This document shows positions 48,449 through 58,753 of a stretch of 64,000 bases of DNA, piece after piece. A model generated the notes under the pieces. The model was not told the origin of the DNA and did not search any database. It saw only the letters and a program-made list of their open reading frames with translations. The position numbers and the translations under genes were made by a program. Within the stretch, counting starts at the first letter, position 1, and the number at the start of each line of letters is the position of its first letter. The DNA is from Ogataea parapolymorpha DL-1 (taxonomy: Eukaryota > Ascomycota > Pichiomycetes > Pichiales > Pichiaceae), in NCBI RefSeq assembly GCF_000187245.1, contig NC_027866.1, positions 233,311 to 297,310 on the forward strand. The letters run 5' to 3'.

Positions 48449-49525
48449 AGTGTAAATTGGCATTTCATTAGTGAAGCCGTCGAGGACCACAAAATTGTTC
48501 AGCGGAAGCTCCCTTCGTCCCAGCATATTGATGAGATCCTGCGACACCGCGCCACCAATGATCGCGCTGACGGGCTGGAACTCGCAGAATGCCTGTTGGG
48601 CCAGCTTTTCCACAAGCTCGGGTCTAATAATTTCTTCAGGTAGCTTCAAACGGCTGACAACCTCTGCCACCTTGGACTCAAGCTCTTTTGCGTCGATAGC
48701 GACATCTTCGATCGGCTTGCCTATCTGCGAGGGTATCTCAAGCAGCGCAAGCAGAATGGGCAGCACGGGACTTATTTTTTTGAGCTTTCGCGGCGTAGGA
48801 AAATAATACTTGAGCTTATCGTAGTTGTTGATGAATATCTCAGACAGAGGAACGAACCTGGTTTTGACAATGCAGTTTTGCAACTCGACGTCGTTCTCCA
48901 CAACCTCGGTGATACTCACAATCTCAGAGGTCGGACTGAGCTCGCCCACCTTCTTTGGAGTAGGATTTTTCTCGTATTTCACAGACGACTCGTGCTCAAT
49001 TAGGTCAACAAAAATATAACCGTAGAGACCGTGTGTGCCTGTTGCGTAGAACGGGATTTTCAGTTTTCTTGTGATCGCATTGAGTCTTGTAAGTTGCGTC
49101 TTATCCAGCCCTGTGGCAACGATCAGGTTGTAAGACAGAAAATAATCCTCAGGTTTTTCTTGCCAGTCGTCAGTGCTCACGGTCAGATTTACCCGAGGAT
49201 TTAAATCTTTAATTCTGGCCTCGGCAGCAAGCACTTTCGGCTGGCCAACCTGCGTTTTGTCAATGAAGAAGTTGGCATTTAGGTCCTGGTCAAGCACCTT
49301 GAACGAGTCAATCACAGTGATGGCGCCAATGCCTCCGAGCATAAGGTTTTTGACAACCTCGCAACCTACGCTAGTGAGGTTCACCACAAGCACTCGTGAC
49401 CCACGCATTCGGGTCTGGGCCTCCATTCCCCACAGCCTAATCTGGCGGTCATAAAGCTTTATCTCGTCTGACGGTTAGTTTTTTACAGATTTTCACATAC
49501 CTTCGCTGAGTGTCTTGGAAATCAT
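48443..49525 (-). CDS. AOS1: SUMO E1 activating enzyme subunit Aos1, with a 33-nt intron
   Basis: Exon 1 is 49501-49525 (MISKTLSE plus one base) and exon 2 is 48443-49467. The intron 49468-49500 has donor GTATGT, branch AACTAAC and acceptor CGTCAG. Spliced, the N-terminus reads MISKTLSEDEIKLYDRQIRL and continues into WGMEAQ, the invariant start of Aos1/UBA-like proteins, so the junction is fixed by homology. The product is 349 residues (347 in S. cerevisiae). The adenylation fold follows: GSRVLVVNLTSVGCEVVKNL and IGAITVIDS. Aos1 pairs with Uba2 to activate SUMO (Smt3). The divergent gap to HDA3 is 66 bases. Confidence 0.95.
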
Positions 49526-49591
49526 GATAACAATTATTCAAAATATATTGACAAATAAATAATTTAGACAATATTTATATCTCTGAACAAA

Positions 49592-51556
49592 ATGGACTTA
49601 CTAAAGATATTGGATGCCAAGCCCGAGCCGACCATTGCAGACGAACACTTCAATGTGAATGAGGATTACCAATTGTCCAATGACTACAAAATACCGACCC
49701 CAATGAGCGATTTCCAAAAAGAACTCACAGACCAGATCGTGTCCCTCCACTACAGTGATATACTCAAATTCTTCGAACGGGTCGACGACACTCGCGAAAA
49801 CGATCGTGTGGTGCTCGACTCTTTAGAAACAATGTTGCTGAATACCCAACTGGTCTGCTCGCATCCATATCTTCTGATTGACCATTATTTTCCTAAAAGT
49901 CTTACCGCAAGAGATATCCCCAAAAGACTCTCGGAGACGAGCTGCAAATTCAAGATTCTGAGCGATCTGCTCAATCTGCTCGATGGAATATACAATGTCA
50001 AGGACAAACCAAGTTTTGACGTCGCTATTATTGCGAGACCGGGGAAGACACTGGATTTGATAGATGCGCTTTGTCTAGGCCATAAATGCAATTTCAAACG
50101 CTACTCTGGGACAAAGCTGAAAGAAGCGTCCGGATCAAACAAGAAACATGTCAACTTGAATGTGCACCTATTCCCCTCTGACATGAAGAATCTCACCGCC
50201 GAACCAACCACCAGAATGAAAATCATCATTTCATTTGATATCAGCTGTTCTTTGGACCACGACAAAGTCCTAAAACTCAGAAATAGAAGCACCAGAATCT
50301 TGCGACTGGTGCCCATCAACTCTATCGAGCATATTGCGCTTTACTACCGTGATTTAGTAGCTACCAGAAATTACAACGACTACCTGAAGCCGGTTACAGC
50401 AGCTCTGGTGGTTTTGAGAGATAGGGTGGGACAACTGCCTTCGGAGTTACGTCCTATTTACAACAAGAACCTGGAATTTCTTACTAACTGGCTACGCGAT
50501 CCAGAGGTGAACAAGTGGCCCCTTTTGGACTTGACGTCCATCCCGATGTATACCGCCAGCGATGTTGAGAAGTCACTTTTGACCGAAGTGAAGTTCAATT
50601 TCGATAATGACGACTTTTTGAAAGAAGAGGAGACCAAAGATAACGATTTAAATTTGAACTTCAATTTCAACGGAAAGACCCAGATGATAGGACACATCAT
50701 CCAGCCTAGATTTAAAAGCAAGAACAACAAGAAAACGGACTTCTACGAGTCGAAACGTCTGGAGAAGAAATATCTGTCAAATGAGCTCAACTCAGATAGT
50801 AAGCAAGTTACTGGCATATCAAAAGAAATTGCGATGGACCAGATACTGACCCATACGCTTGTGTCTCAGTTCAACCAGAAACTTGAGGACTTTATTTTGC
50901 TCAACAAAGAACTTGAGTCTTTTGATCGTTTTTATGATGCCCACAATAACGGTATTCGAGAGGTCTTATCGACGAATCAGCAAATAATGATCGAGTTAGC
51001 GGAACAGGAACTTCTGAGCAACGAGCGCAGCAAGAAGATTACCGAGTTGAACGAGCAGATAAGCAAACTGAAAGATTCAGTCACAGAAAAACAATCTGCA
51101 ATTGAAAAGATCATATCCGAAGAAGTTCCGAAGGCAGAAGGTGCTCAAAGGTGGCTGACGGCCGACGTACAGATTCAAAGGCTGAAGGAGGAAATAGAAA
51201 AAGTGCGCTTGAAAGTTGAGTCCGCTGGTTCTGAACGCAAGTATATGCTTATTGAGCGTGATCGGGCAACCCAATCGATGGAGGATTCTGTGCGCGAGAC
51301 GGAGGAGAAACAGAAACAAATAGATGAGCTGAGGCAGAAAATAGAGGCTCTCAAATTAGAGAGCGATGGCGATAAACTGCAGGAATTGGAACAGTCGAGA
51401 AAAGCTTACGAAAAGACGCTGGAAACCAACGAGAACCTGAAAGCAGCAATGGAGACCGCATTCCGAAAGGTGACCGACTCTGAGAGCAGGTCGCGCTATG
51501 TAAACTACTCCAGGAATGGGCTTCTTTCCAAGCGGAATGCTAGCCCTACTGTGTAA
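49592..51556 (+). CDS. HDA3: HDA1 histone deacetylase complex subunit Hda3
   Basis: The 654-residue protein matches Hda3 (655 residues) in length and layout. The N-terminus MDLLKILDAKPEPTI and the block YQLSNDYKIPTPMSDFQKELT are close to it, followed by QIVSLHYSDILKFFE and HPYLLIDHYFPKS. This is the DNA-binding half, a helicase-like fold without ATPase motifs. VAIIARPGKTLDLIDALCLG and VTAALVVLRDRVGQLPSELR are later landmarks. The last 200 residues form a coiled coil that would pair with Hda2. Hda1-Hda2-Hda3 deacetylates H3 and H2B for gene repression. Confidence 0.94.
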   Translation: MDLLKILDAKPEPTIADEHFNVNEDYQLSNDYKIPTPMSDFQKELTDQIVSLHYSDILKFFERVDDTRENDRVVLDSLETMLLNTQLVCSHPYLLIDHYFPKSLTARDIPKRLSETSCKFKILSDLLNLLDGIYNVKDKPSFDVAIIARPGKTLDLIDALCLGHKCNFKRYSGTKLKEASGSNKKHVNLNVHLFPSDMKNLTAEPTTRMKIIISFDISCSLDHDKVLKLRNRSTRILRLVPINSIEHIALYYRDLVATRNYNDYLKPVTAALVVLRDRVGQLPSELRPIYNKNLEFLTNWLRDPEVNKWPLLDLTSIPMYTASDVEKSLLTEVKFNFDNDDFLKEEETKDNDLNLNFNFNGKTQMIGHIIQPRFKSKNNKKTDFYESKRLEKKYLSNELNSDSKQVTGISKEIAMDQILTHTLVSQFNQKLEDFILLNKELESFDRFYDAHNNGIREVLSTNQQIMIELAEQELLSNERSKKITELNEQISKLKDSVTEKQSAIEKIISEEVPKAEGAQRWLTADVQIQRLKEEIEKVRLKVESAGSERKYMLIERDRATQSMEDSVRETEEKQKQIDELRQKIEALKLESDGDKLQELEQSRKAYEKTLETNENLKAAMETAFRKVTDSESRSRYVNYSRNGLLSKRNASPTV

Positions 51557-51697
51557 TAGACATGCGAAAATAAGAGTACTATATTGCTTTTTCTATCCAC
51601 CGAGAGATGTTTATTGTCGAATATTAAACCGATATATAGGTATCACTAACTAGCTACCAAATAGCTTAGATAGCGCGCTCTAGTAAGGCAACGGCAC

Positions 51698-51946
51698 TTA
51701 CAACAACAAAGCACCAGCAGCAACAGCAGCAGCAGCACCAGCAGCGTAGTAGGAGCCAAATCCAGCAGCAGCACCACCCTCGTAAGTAGAAATAGAAGAG
51801 CTGTTTCTGGCTGGGCAGTTGGTGACGGACTCAGCACAGGAAGTGATGGTCTCGGAGACAGTGCTAGCCTCGGTCTTGGTCAAGACAACGGAGGAGGCAG
51901 CGAAAGAAGTAGCAGCAAAGAGCAAGGTAGCGACGGAGAATTGCAT
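51698..51946 (-). CDS. Small GPI-anchored cell-wall protein
   Basis: The 82-residue product starts at the ATG at 51946; the longer frame to 52000 begins at a non-ATG codon. Residues 1-17 are a signal peptide (MQFSVATLLFAATSFAA). A short Thr/Ser-rich middle contains two cysteines (TSCAESVTNC). A Gly/Ala region ends in a hydrophobic tail (AAGAAAAVAAGALLL), as in GPI proteins. A TTATAAATA box stands about 60 bases upstream on the minus strand, and codon use is biased to preferred codons, so it is probably well expressed. It resembles small covalently bound wall mannoproteins of the Ccw type, without a definite orthologue. Confidence 0.8.
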   Translation of the reverse strand: MQFSVATLLFAATSFAASSVVLTKTEASTVSETITSCAESVTNCPARNSSSISTYEGGAAAGFGSYYAAGAAAAVAAGALLL

Positions 51947-52677
51947 TTGTGAAAGAGCGAAGAAAGTTGGTTCGTTACTGAAATATCTCAGTTGGGACAA
52001 CCCATATTTATAACGTTTAGGGGCTGGGTTTTGTTTTGGTAAAATTTTGCATACTGGAGAATGTAAATATCATCAGCCGCCCCGCTTCCCGATTAAGAAA
52101 GAAACTGACCCAAAGAAGAAATAGATTTCATCTCGTAACATTATGGGTGACGAATTGGGCAATCGATAGACGTATAGAGCAATCACGGCATCGTGTCATG
52201 CATGATGTGGCCCGGCCTTCCTGCGGTGTTCTCTCACAACGCGTTTGTCAATAAGTTTGTGCATCTCCTGCTGCATGGTTAGACTCGAAAATCAATAGGC
52301 GAGCTATTACGTGGCTATGGATCTCAAGCGTTGCGAAACATGCCGCATTCAGTTCCTTCTTGGCTGCTTATTTTTAAGTTTGCACCTTTGCTTTTTCGGC
52401 AGCGCACGTAAACAAACATTTCATTACGGTAGTAAATCTATTCAATATGATTGGCTTGCTAACTCAACTGAATGGGGAAAAGTGAGCAAACGCCATTCTC
52501 TCCTTGAATTTTGAGGAAGCATTCCGTTTCTAAACAATAGAGATTTCGGAGCAGCATTGTTAGTGGTCTAGAACCCCTGCACCTGACGTTATCCTCACTG
52601 TTGAAGGCTGGACATGAACCCGATGGATCTGGTGAGATCTGAAATTCGGCCCGAATATGCGCATGTGTTCCAACTCA
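51947..52677. other. Spacer between the cell-wall gene and GAB1
   Basis: About 730 bases. The left end carries the promoter of the cell-wall gene (TATA at 52006-52013 on the minus strand). The rest is AT-rich and contains the GAB1 3' flank. I see no gene, RNA or repeat. Confidence 0.5.
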
Positions 52678-53880
52678 TTATATCTGTGTGAGCTTCACAA
52701 TCGTGTCGATGTTGATATTTTTAGATTCGAAGTACTCTGTCTGAATCTTGGACCACAAAAAATCAGAAACTATGATTGTTTGCAAAATGCTAAGCACCAA
52801 GCCGATGGCGTAGAAGAAGTTCGCGTTTCCGGAATTGAGGCTCATCCAGACGTAGTAGAATATTGGCAGCAGGGTCAGAATCAAAATCACTCCGAGGTAA
52901 CTAAGAAACGGAGAGAATTTGAGCTTCTTGTAATAAACCTTGAATATGATCAACATCGAGTAAAACAGGTTCAAATCTGTCACTGTGGGGTATGCTTTGG
53001 CAAAATTCATGAACCCGGCTAGAATCCACGAAGCAAACAGCAAGTCGTTGCGGAACCTTGTGGCCAGAGGCACGACAAAAATAAACGAGTATATGTTGAA
53101 CACAGAGAGATAGAAGCTGCTAAAGAAGTCAAAAATCTCCGTGAAAAAATACCACCACAGGCCTATGTTGGGTACGATTTTCTTGAAAAGCACAACGGAG
53201 GCGTAGTTGAGATACAAGAATCGTAGCGAGTTGTTTGTCAAGATGTAACTCGAATACAGCAAGGCCGAGATGGAAGCGATGTATAGGATGATTGAGCGTA
53301 CCACTGCCTGCTGCAAACGAGTAGATTGATAGATAGAGAACATCAAGGGCACGACAAAATACCAATTGTAGTAAGCCAGATATGTGGAAACTGCCAAGCT
53401 TACGATCGAGGCCTTGAACTTGTTCTGGAGAGTGAAATGGAATACTAGAATCAGAGAAAGATTGTTGATCACTGTTGTTGATTTGGAAAGAGTCGAGAGG
53501 ATAGCCAGTGGGTTGAATGCATAAAAGATGGCCACCACTCTTGAGCTGAATTTTGTGGAGTATTTTGTGTTTTTATTGATCTGCACCAAGAAGAACCCTA
53601 TGAGAGTGTCGAGGGCTGCAAAAACGACATTTAAATGTGTCAGCTTAGAGAATAGCGCCAGAAGAAGTGGGGGAAAGTGAACTACCTCGCCATTGTATGG
53701 ATCAATGTTATTTGTGAGCAAGAATATTCCCTCTTGCAGCGATCTGAACGAGGATATAGGCGTCGAAAACAACACAGACTTATCGAGAATTGACGTGATC
53801 TGTGGATACAGAGCGGGCACTACCAGCCTGATAATAAAGCCCGTTGTGAGAATGGTATACGTGGAGTCGACCATGTTCAT
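52678..53880 (-). CDS. GAB1: GPI transamidase subunit Gab1 (PIG-U)
   Basis: The 400-residue product (394 in S. cerevisiae) is polytopic, with eight or more hydrophobic spans. The N-terminal landmarks are FSTPISSFRSLQEGIFLL and DPYNGEVVHFPPLLL, the most conserved PIG-U blocks, followed by YAFNPLAILSTLSKSTT. The protein belongs to the five-subunit ER complex that attaches GPI anchors to proteins, and so would act on the GPI-type proteins encoded elsewhere in this window. Two in-frame ATGs (53880 and 53874) are both plausible. Divergent from RUD3. Confidence 0.93.
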   Translation of the reverse strand: MNMVDSTYTILTTGFIIRLVVPALYPQITSILDKSVLFSTPISSFRSLQEGIFLLTNNIDPYNGEVVHFPPLLLALFSKLTHLNVVFAALDTLIGFFLVQINKNTKYSTKFSSRVVAIFYAFNPLAILSTLSKSTTVINNLSLILVFHFTLQNKFKASIVSLAVSTYLAYYNWYFVVPLMFSIYQSTRLQQAVVRSIILYIASISALLYSSYILTNNSLRFLYLNYASVVLFKKIVPNIGLWWYFFTEIFDFFSSFYLSVFNIYSFIFVVPLATRFRNDLLFASWILAGFMNFAKAYPTVTDLNLFYSMLIIFKVYYKKLKFSPFLSYLGVILILTLLPIFYYVWMSLNSGNANFFYAIGLVLSILQTIIVSDFLWSKIQTEYFESKNINIDTIVKLTQI

Positions 53881-54026
53881 TAAGTGAAGTGTTCAATTTT
53901 CGAAAGGGCCCCGAAAACTTAACATTATTTACAAATAATTTTTTAATTGTCATTTTTGCCAACACATTTTTAGGGTGGGAGATTCTCAAACTAAATTCGG
54001 ACCTGTACATAGATTTGAATTGCAGA

Positions 54027-55466
54027 ATGGCGAAGAATAAAAACAAGAAGAAGCAAAATGGCAAGGAGTTAGCGACAGATGTGGACAAGAAAGAAGACAA
54101 GACTCAACAGAGCGAAAATCAACCTGAAGAAATACAAAATGGCCCTGTTCCTGAAGACAAAGAACCTGACAATGTGGAAGAGCAGAGCGAACAGGATGAT
54201 GACAAGCAGACTTTGCGAACAGAAAACTCTGTTTCTACTTCGGATCAAACAGAGATTATAGAGGAACTCAAGCGACAATTGGAAGCCAAAGACAAAGAGA
54301 TTTTACGACTGGAATCCAATAGTCTCAAAGATCAGCTTGAACAAAAAACACAGGAATGCGAGAAATACCAATCTAACTATCAGGCACTGCTGAGCAGATT
54401 GTCTTCAATGAAGTCAGTTTTTCAAAAAATGAAGGAATCAGAAATTGAGCTGGAAAATACTCAAAATGAGCTGAAGACATGCAAGGAGACCATTGAAATT
54501 TTGGAGGGTCAAGTCGAGGAAAAACAGAAAGTTATTGACGCGCTGAACTTATCAGTGGCGTCTTTGAAAGATGAAGCAGCAAATTTGAATGCAGAATGCG
54601 ATAAGCTGAGCAAAGACTATTCGATGCTCAAGAAGAGTGCTCAACTGAAAGAGGATGAGCAAACGTTGGAGATCAAGCGGCTTGAAACGTCCAATAAAAA
54701 ATACACAGTGGAGCTCAAAGAGCTTAGGTCCGAAATCGAGGAATATCTGATAATCGTGAACGAAGAGAAGATATCCAAGCAAAATCTTTTGCATGAGATG
54801 AACGAAACGAAAGCCAAAAATGAAAGTCTGGTCTCTGAAAACCAGGCTTTGCAGGAGGAACGCAGATCACTTCAAGATCGAATCACAGATCTGGAGTCCA
54901 GGATTACAAACCTTACGCAGACATTTGAGGGAGAAAAGCACGACTTACAACATCAAATCGAGGTCAATATCACGAGAGCATCTGCCGCGGAGCAGCAGCT
55001 GCAAGAAATGAAGTCGAAGCTGGTAGAGACTGAGCAAAAACTGATGCGAATTACCGATCTTGAGAACGAGGTTAAGCAGAAGCAGCTTACAATTGGCAAG
55101 TTAAGACACGAGACTATTGTGTTGAATGAGCATTTAATGAAAGCGATGAAATTGGTCAAGAAAGAATCCACAACCGAAACAGTGGATCGCGAGTTGATCT
55201 CCAATCTTCTAATTTCGTTTCTCCAGATACCCAGGGCGGACGCCAAGAAGTTTGAGGTGCTGCAACTCATCTCGAACTTTTTGAACTGGGATGATGAGAA
55301 AAAAAGACATGCGGGATTACTATCGTCGCATTCAAAAACCAATTCAAATAGCGTCTTGAACGTTCCCAGCACACCCATTGCCGAGAATTCTGCACCGCGG
55401 TCCAGTCAGTCGTTTGTGTCGCTATGGACAGAATTCCTTGAAAAAGAATCTACACCTTCCAAATAA
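54027..55466 (+). CDS. RUD3: Golgin Rud3 with C-terminal GRAB domain
   Basis: The ATG at 54027 gives 479 residues (484 in S. cerevisiae). The N-terminus is Lys-rich and acidic; from about residue 75 to 385 there is one long coiled coil. The C-terminal GRAB (GRIP-related Arf-binding) domain is visible as ELISNLLISFLQIPRADAKK and FEVLQLISNFLNWDDEKKR, near residues 391-430. This domain binds Arf1 and places the protein on the cis-Golgi, where it tethers vesicles. An in-frame extension upstream to 53889 overlaps the GAB1 promoter and is not used. Confidence 0.92.
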   Translation: MAKNKNKKKQNGKELATDVDKKEDKTQQSENQPEEIQNGPVPEDKEPDNVEEQSEQDDDKQTLRTENSVSTSDQTEIIEELKRQLEAKDKEILRLESNSLKDQLEQKTQECEKYQSNYQALLSRLSSMKSVFQKMKESEIELENTQNELKTCKETIEILEGQVEEKQKVIDALNLSVASLKDEAANLNAECDKLSKDYSMLKKSAQLKEDEQTLEIKRLETSNKKYTVELKELRSEIEEYLIIVNEEKISKQNLLHEMNETKAKNESLVSENQALQEERRSLQDRITDLESRITNLTQTFEGEKHDLQHQIEVNITRASAAEQQLQEMKSKLVETEQKLMRITDLENEVKQKQLTIGKLRHETIVLNEHLMKAMKLVKKESTTETVDRELISNLLISFLQIPRADAKKFEVLQLISNFLNWDDEKKRHAGLLSSHSKTNSNSVLNVPSTPIAENSAPRSSQSFVSLWTEFLEKESTPSK

Positions 55467-56572
55467 GCATGTACACTGTAATACTTAGTTGCATAATTGG
55501 ATTTAAACCGATATCGCCTACACATCGTGTTGTCAGCCAAACTCCTTCAAATTTCTACCCCCTAAGGATTAAATGTGGATATGTGCAGGATTGTAGCAAC
55601 TTTTTATCAAAAAAACGGATCTGCTCCATATGGTTTTTATTCCAGCATTGATGTAGAGAATCTTTGTTTAGTGCTGACAGGTTTCATAGGAGACACCAAC
55701 CACATACAGAAGCATTGTATATCTCCATTGTAAACGGATTCAACCCTTCATTACACCCAGAAAAGCCGAGTGCAGACTTGCAACGCAACTTGAATAGCAG
55801 GGGCAACGCCGCCAGCACGCTACTCAATGACCGGTCAAGATTTACTCAATTTAATCCCACTTACATGAAGTTAGACATGGACTTTTGAGCTCATAGTCTC
55901 CGATATTGTTGATGGTAGAAGGTTCTGAAACTATTCTACTTTGGAGTCTTGCCGAAAAAAGGCCGCAGAACCTACTGACGAAACGATACAATTCGCTAAC
56001 GCATAGTCTCCGCTTGGTTCACTGGTATCTTATCAGAACATCAACCACGTTGTGTTTGTCCAGGAACTAAATGAGAAGCATCAGAGTTGAGCAAAAAACC
56101 GACTCAATTGATGTACGATAGGCAAGATTGCCAAGCGCTCATTAGACCGCCATTAGGGGATAGCTGGACAGCCTTGTGACGTCTCGAAGGAATAAGCCTT
56201 ACGGGATTATATCATTGCGTATCGAATATGGAGTTAGCGTTGTCATATGTCACGGATCCTTCGATCTAGTGCACTAAAGCCGCGAGAGCAAGTATTTGTG
56301 ATCTGCTTACAAACCAACGCTTTCGCATCCAGAAAGAGTGCCTATCTGATCACAGTCTCAACCAACTTATACTATGTAAAAATAGACTGGAATTCTACCG
56401 CTAGGACTTCCTCATCATGATCTTTGACTATGGAAATTAATTAGCAACCAGTTTTAACTTTATTATTTATCGCTGTGCGGCTTATTAATCTGGAAGTTGC
56501 GGATGCCAAATTGCGTATATATATATTTACGGTTGCACCATCAAGGTTTTCAATTGTTAACTTAACAACTCC
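55467..56572. other. Long spacer between RUD3 and PIC2
   Basis: About 1.1 kb, AT-rich. A plus-strand open stretch ending at 55888 is protein-like in its last 40 codons but has no ATG. No tRNA, LTR or tandem repeat is visible. A TATATATAT tract at about 56517-56526 is the probable PIC2 TATA region. Confidence 0.45.
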
Positions 56573-57436
56573 ATGTCGTCGGACAAAATTGAACTGTACT
56601 CATCTAAATACTACATTGCCTGTGCTACTGGTGGGTTCCTGGCTTGTGCTCCCACACATTCGGGCGTCCTGCCCCTAGACCTAGTGAAATGCAGACTGCA
56701 AGTGAAGCCTGGTCTTTACAAAGGAAATCTAGACGGGATCAAGTCCATCATCAAAACCGAGGGTTTGAGAAAAGTGTTCACGGGTATTGGGCCAACTTTC
56801 ATTGGTTATGGCCTACAAGGAAGTGGCAAATACGGATTTTACGAGGTGTTCAAGAAGAAGTATAGCGATTTCTTTGGTGTGTCTAATGCCTATGTGTACA
56901 TGCTTGCCTCCGCATCTGCCGAATTTCTTGCAGACATTGCCTTGTGCCCCTTTGAGTCCATGAAGGTGAAAATCCAAACTACTCTGCCTCCAAATCCAGT
57001 GGTCGGTTTATACTCAAACCTATACTCAGGATTGGTCCCATTGTGGTTCAGACAAATCCCTTACACCTGTGTTAAATTTACTTCTTTTGAGAAGATCGTC
57101 GAACTGATTTATGCCAGCTTCCTTACCAAGCCTAAGGAACAGTACTCCAAAATTCAACAAACAGGTGTCTCTTTCGCAGGAGGTTATGTCGCTGGTATCT
57201 TTTGCGCTCTTGTGTCTCACCCGGCAGATGTGATGGTTTCACTGATTAATAATGAGTCAGGAAAGGGCGAGCCAATGCTGTCCGCAGTCGGTAGAATATA
57301 CAAGCGGATCGGGTTCAGCGGACTGTGGAATGGTCTAGGGGCAAGAATTGTGATGATAGGTACCTTGACCGGATTCCAATGGTTAATATATGATTCTTTC
57401 AAAGTCTCTATTGGCCTCCCTACAACAGGCCATTGA
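56573..57436 (+). CDS. PIC2: Mitochondrial phosphate/copper carrier Pic2
   Basis: The 287-residue protein has three mitochondrial-carrier repeats with the signature P-x-D/E-x-x-[22 protein letters not shown] and [11 protein letters not shown] (the last lacks the lysine, as in Pic2). THSGVLPLD near the start and [15 protein letters not shown] are phosphate-carrier features. The C-terminal block ([32 protein letters not shown]) is closer to Pic2 than to Mir1. It sits in the inner membrane, exchanging phosphate and, in S. cerevisiae, importing copper for cytochrome oxidase. Confidence 0.92.
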   Translation: MSSDKIELYSSKYYIACATGGFLACAPTHSGVLPLDLVKCRLQVKPGLYKGNLDGIKSIIKTEGLRKVFTGIGPTFIGYGLQGSGKYGFYEVFKKKYSDFFGVSNAYVYMLASASAEFLADIALCPFESMKVKIQTTLPPNPVVGLYSNLYSGLVPLWFRQIPYTCVKFTSFEKIVELIYASFLTKPKEQYSKIQQTGVSFAGGYVAGIFCALVSHPADVMVSLINNESGKGEPMLSAVGRIYKRIGFSGLWNGLGARIVMIGTLTGFQWLIYDSFKVSIGLPTTGH

Positions 57437-57447
57437 GTAAGCGGTTA

Positions 57448-57909
57448 TCATATCCATTCAGACCATTTTTTCCGTTGCAGATAGATGAACATCCCCAACC
57501 CTGAGAAAGCCATCAATGATAGTATAAATATGAATGAATTATTCCCTTGTGCTTGGGTGTCTTGTTGGGATTGTTGTCGGACTTCTCGTATTTCCTGGAA
57601 GCTCCTGTAATATTTATTTGATTTCCTTTTCGTTGTTAACCCGAGCTCTATACTATCATCGCGCTTCAGATAGCCCTTAAAACAGGGAGAAAGCATCTCG
57701 AAAGCGTTCTCAGAATGCGAAACATCATAAAATGGTATCGTGGCGTCCACACCCGCGCAGTCAAAAAGCACCTCGGAACCACCTGGATGTTGCTCGATCA
57801 GGCTTGTCACATCATACACTTTGCCATTTATGACCATCCACAAATCGTCTGGTGACACATGCGCAGCCACCTCTTCCGCTGTGAACACTCGTCGAGCGCC
57901 TGTGCTCAT
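57448..57909 (-). CDS. Tail-anchored cytochrome b5-domain protein
   Basis: The ATG at 57909 gives 153 residues. Residues 8-83 form a cytochrome b5 domain, with heme ligands H41 in EQHPGGSEVL and H65 in VSHSENAF. A polar linker follows. Residues about 125-143 form one hydrophobic span (FIFILSLMAFSGLGMFIYL), followed by RKKW. It would donate electrons to ER desaturases or hydroxylases. The linker is longer than in Cyb5 of S. cerevisiae (120 residues), and the second histidine context is SHS rather than the usual GHS, so it may be a paralogue rather than CYB5 itself. Confidence 0.85.
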   Translation of the reverse strand: MSTGARRVFTAEEVAAHVSPDDLWMVINGKVYDVTSLIEQHPGGSEVLFDCAGVDATIPFYDVSHSENAFEMLSPCFKGYLKRDDSIELGLTTKRKSNKYYRSFQEIREVRQQSQQDTQAQGNNSFIFILSLMAFSGLGMFIYLQRKKWSEWI

Positions 57910-58152
57910 CACTTGTAAAATTATGTTTTATGAGATGTGTTGATCTGCTAATCAAAAAATATTGGTATCCAGACTCCCTCGTTGCGTTTATTTAGTCTCC
58001 GTCTAAACCTCAGTCACTCTGCGGTTCGTAAGCCGGCCGCTATTACAGAATGATTGCTTCTAAAATGCCGGTAAAGATTTGCTTTCAGTTACCCGACGGA
58101 AAAATAAAAGTACGTAATTTTTATTATTTTTGATAATTCTCCACTTTAGATT

Positions 58153-58725
58153 ATGCTTCCAATCACCCGGAGACTTACGACGGCACCTCTCAAAGGAATC
58201 CGTTTGGGATTTAGATTCAAGAATACAGCAGCATATGATAGCGCGATCCAAGCCCTTAGACAGGACCTGAAAACTAGCATCCGCATGAAAGCAGACGTCT
58301 TTGAAAGAAACGTGATCAAAAGTATCCTGACAGAGGTCAAGAACCTTGAAGTTGCCAATGCCGGGAAAGATCAAGATGAATTCCAGCTATACGATCTGCT
58401 GGCAAAGATGGTCAACCAGCGGAAGAAAACTGCTGAAGAGTACTTGAAGGAAGGTGCGCCCGATCGGTTTCAACAAATGGGGTTGAACGAGCTCAGAGAA
58501 ATTCCATACATTGAAAAGTATATGAGGGAGCTTCCAGTAGCTTCAGAGAGCGAGATTGAGGCCAGAGTGGAAGCAATTGCCAAAGAGTTGCAGAAAGATG
58601 AAGGGCTAAGTAGTCCAAAGGCATTGTTTGGCAAGATCCCCTGGAAATCTATCCAAGAAGATTGGCACGCTTCTAGAGCAGCAGTTTCTGCCGTCATTCC
58701 CAAAGTTTACGAAAAATTGGCGTAA
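58153..58725 (+). CDS. AIM41: Mitochondrial YqeY/GatB-like protein Aim41
   Basis: The ATG at 58153 gives 190 residues (185 in S. cerevisiae), with a clear presequence (MLPITRRLTTAPLKGIRLGF). The YqeY domain follows: LRQDLKTSIRMKADVFERNV, a LYDLLAKMVNQRKKTAEEYL helix and the C-terminal IPWKSIQEDW region. Function is not established. An in-frame ATG at 58050 could provide a 20-codon upstream exon joined across a possible 40-nt intron (58110-58149, donor GTACGT, acceptor TTTAG), but that intron lacks the CTAAY branch site seen in the others, and the presequence argues for 58153. Confidence 0.9.
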   Translation: MLPITRRLTTAPLKGIRLGFRFKNTAAYDSAIQALRQDLKTSIRMKADVFERNVIKSILTEVKNLEVANAGKDQDEFQLYDLLAKMVNQRKKTAEEYLKEGAPDRFQQMGLNELREIPYIEKYMRELPVASESEIEARVEAIAKELQKDEGLSSPKALFGKIPWKSIQEDWHASRAAVSAVIPKVYEKLA

Positions 58726-58753
58726 TAAATTTCCCTAGTCGCATCTATTTATA

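Noticed and set aside
55664..55888. 75-codon plus-strand frame in the RUD3-PIC2 spacer
   Set aside because: It starts at a TTG, and no exon or homologue supports it; the protein-like end could be a relic but there is nothing to prove it.
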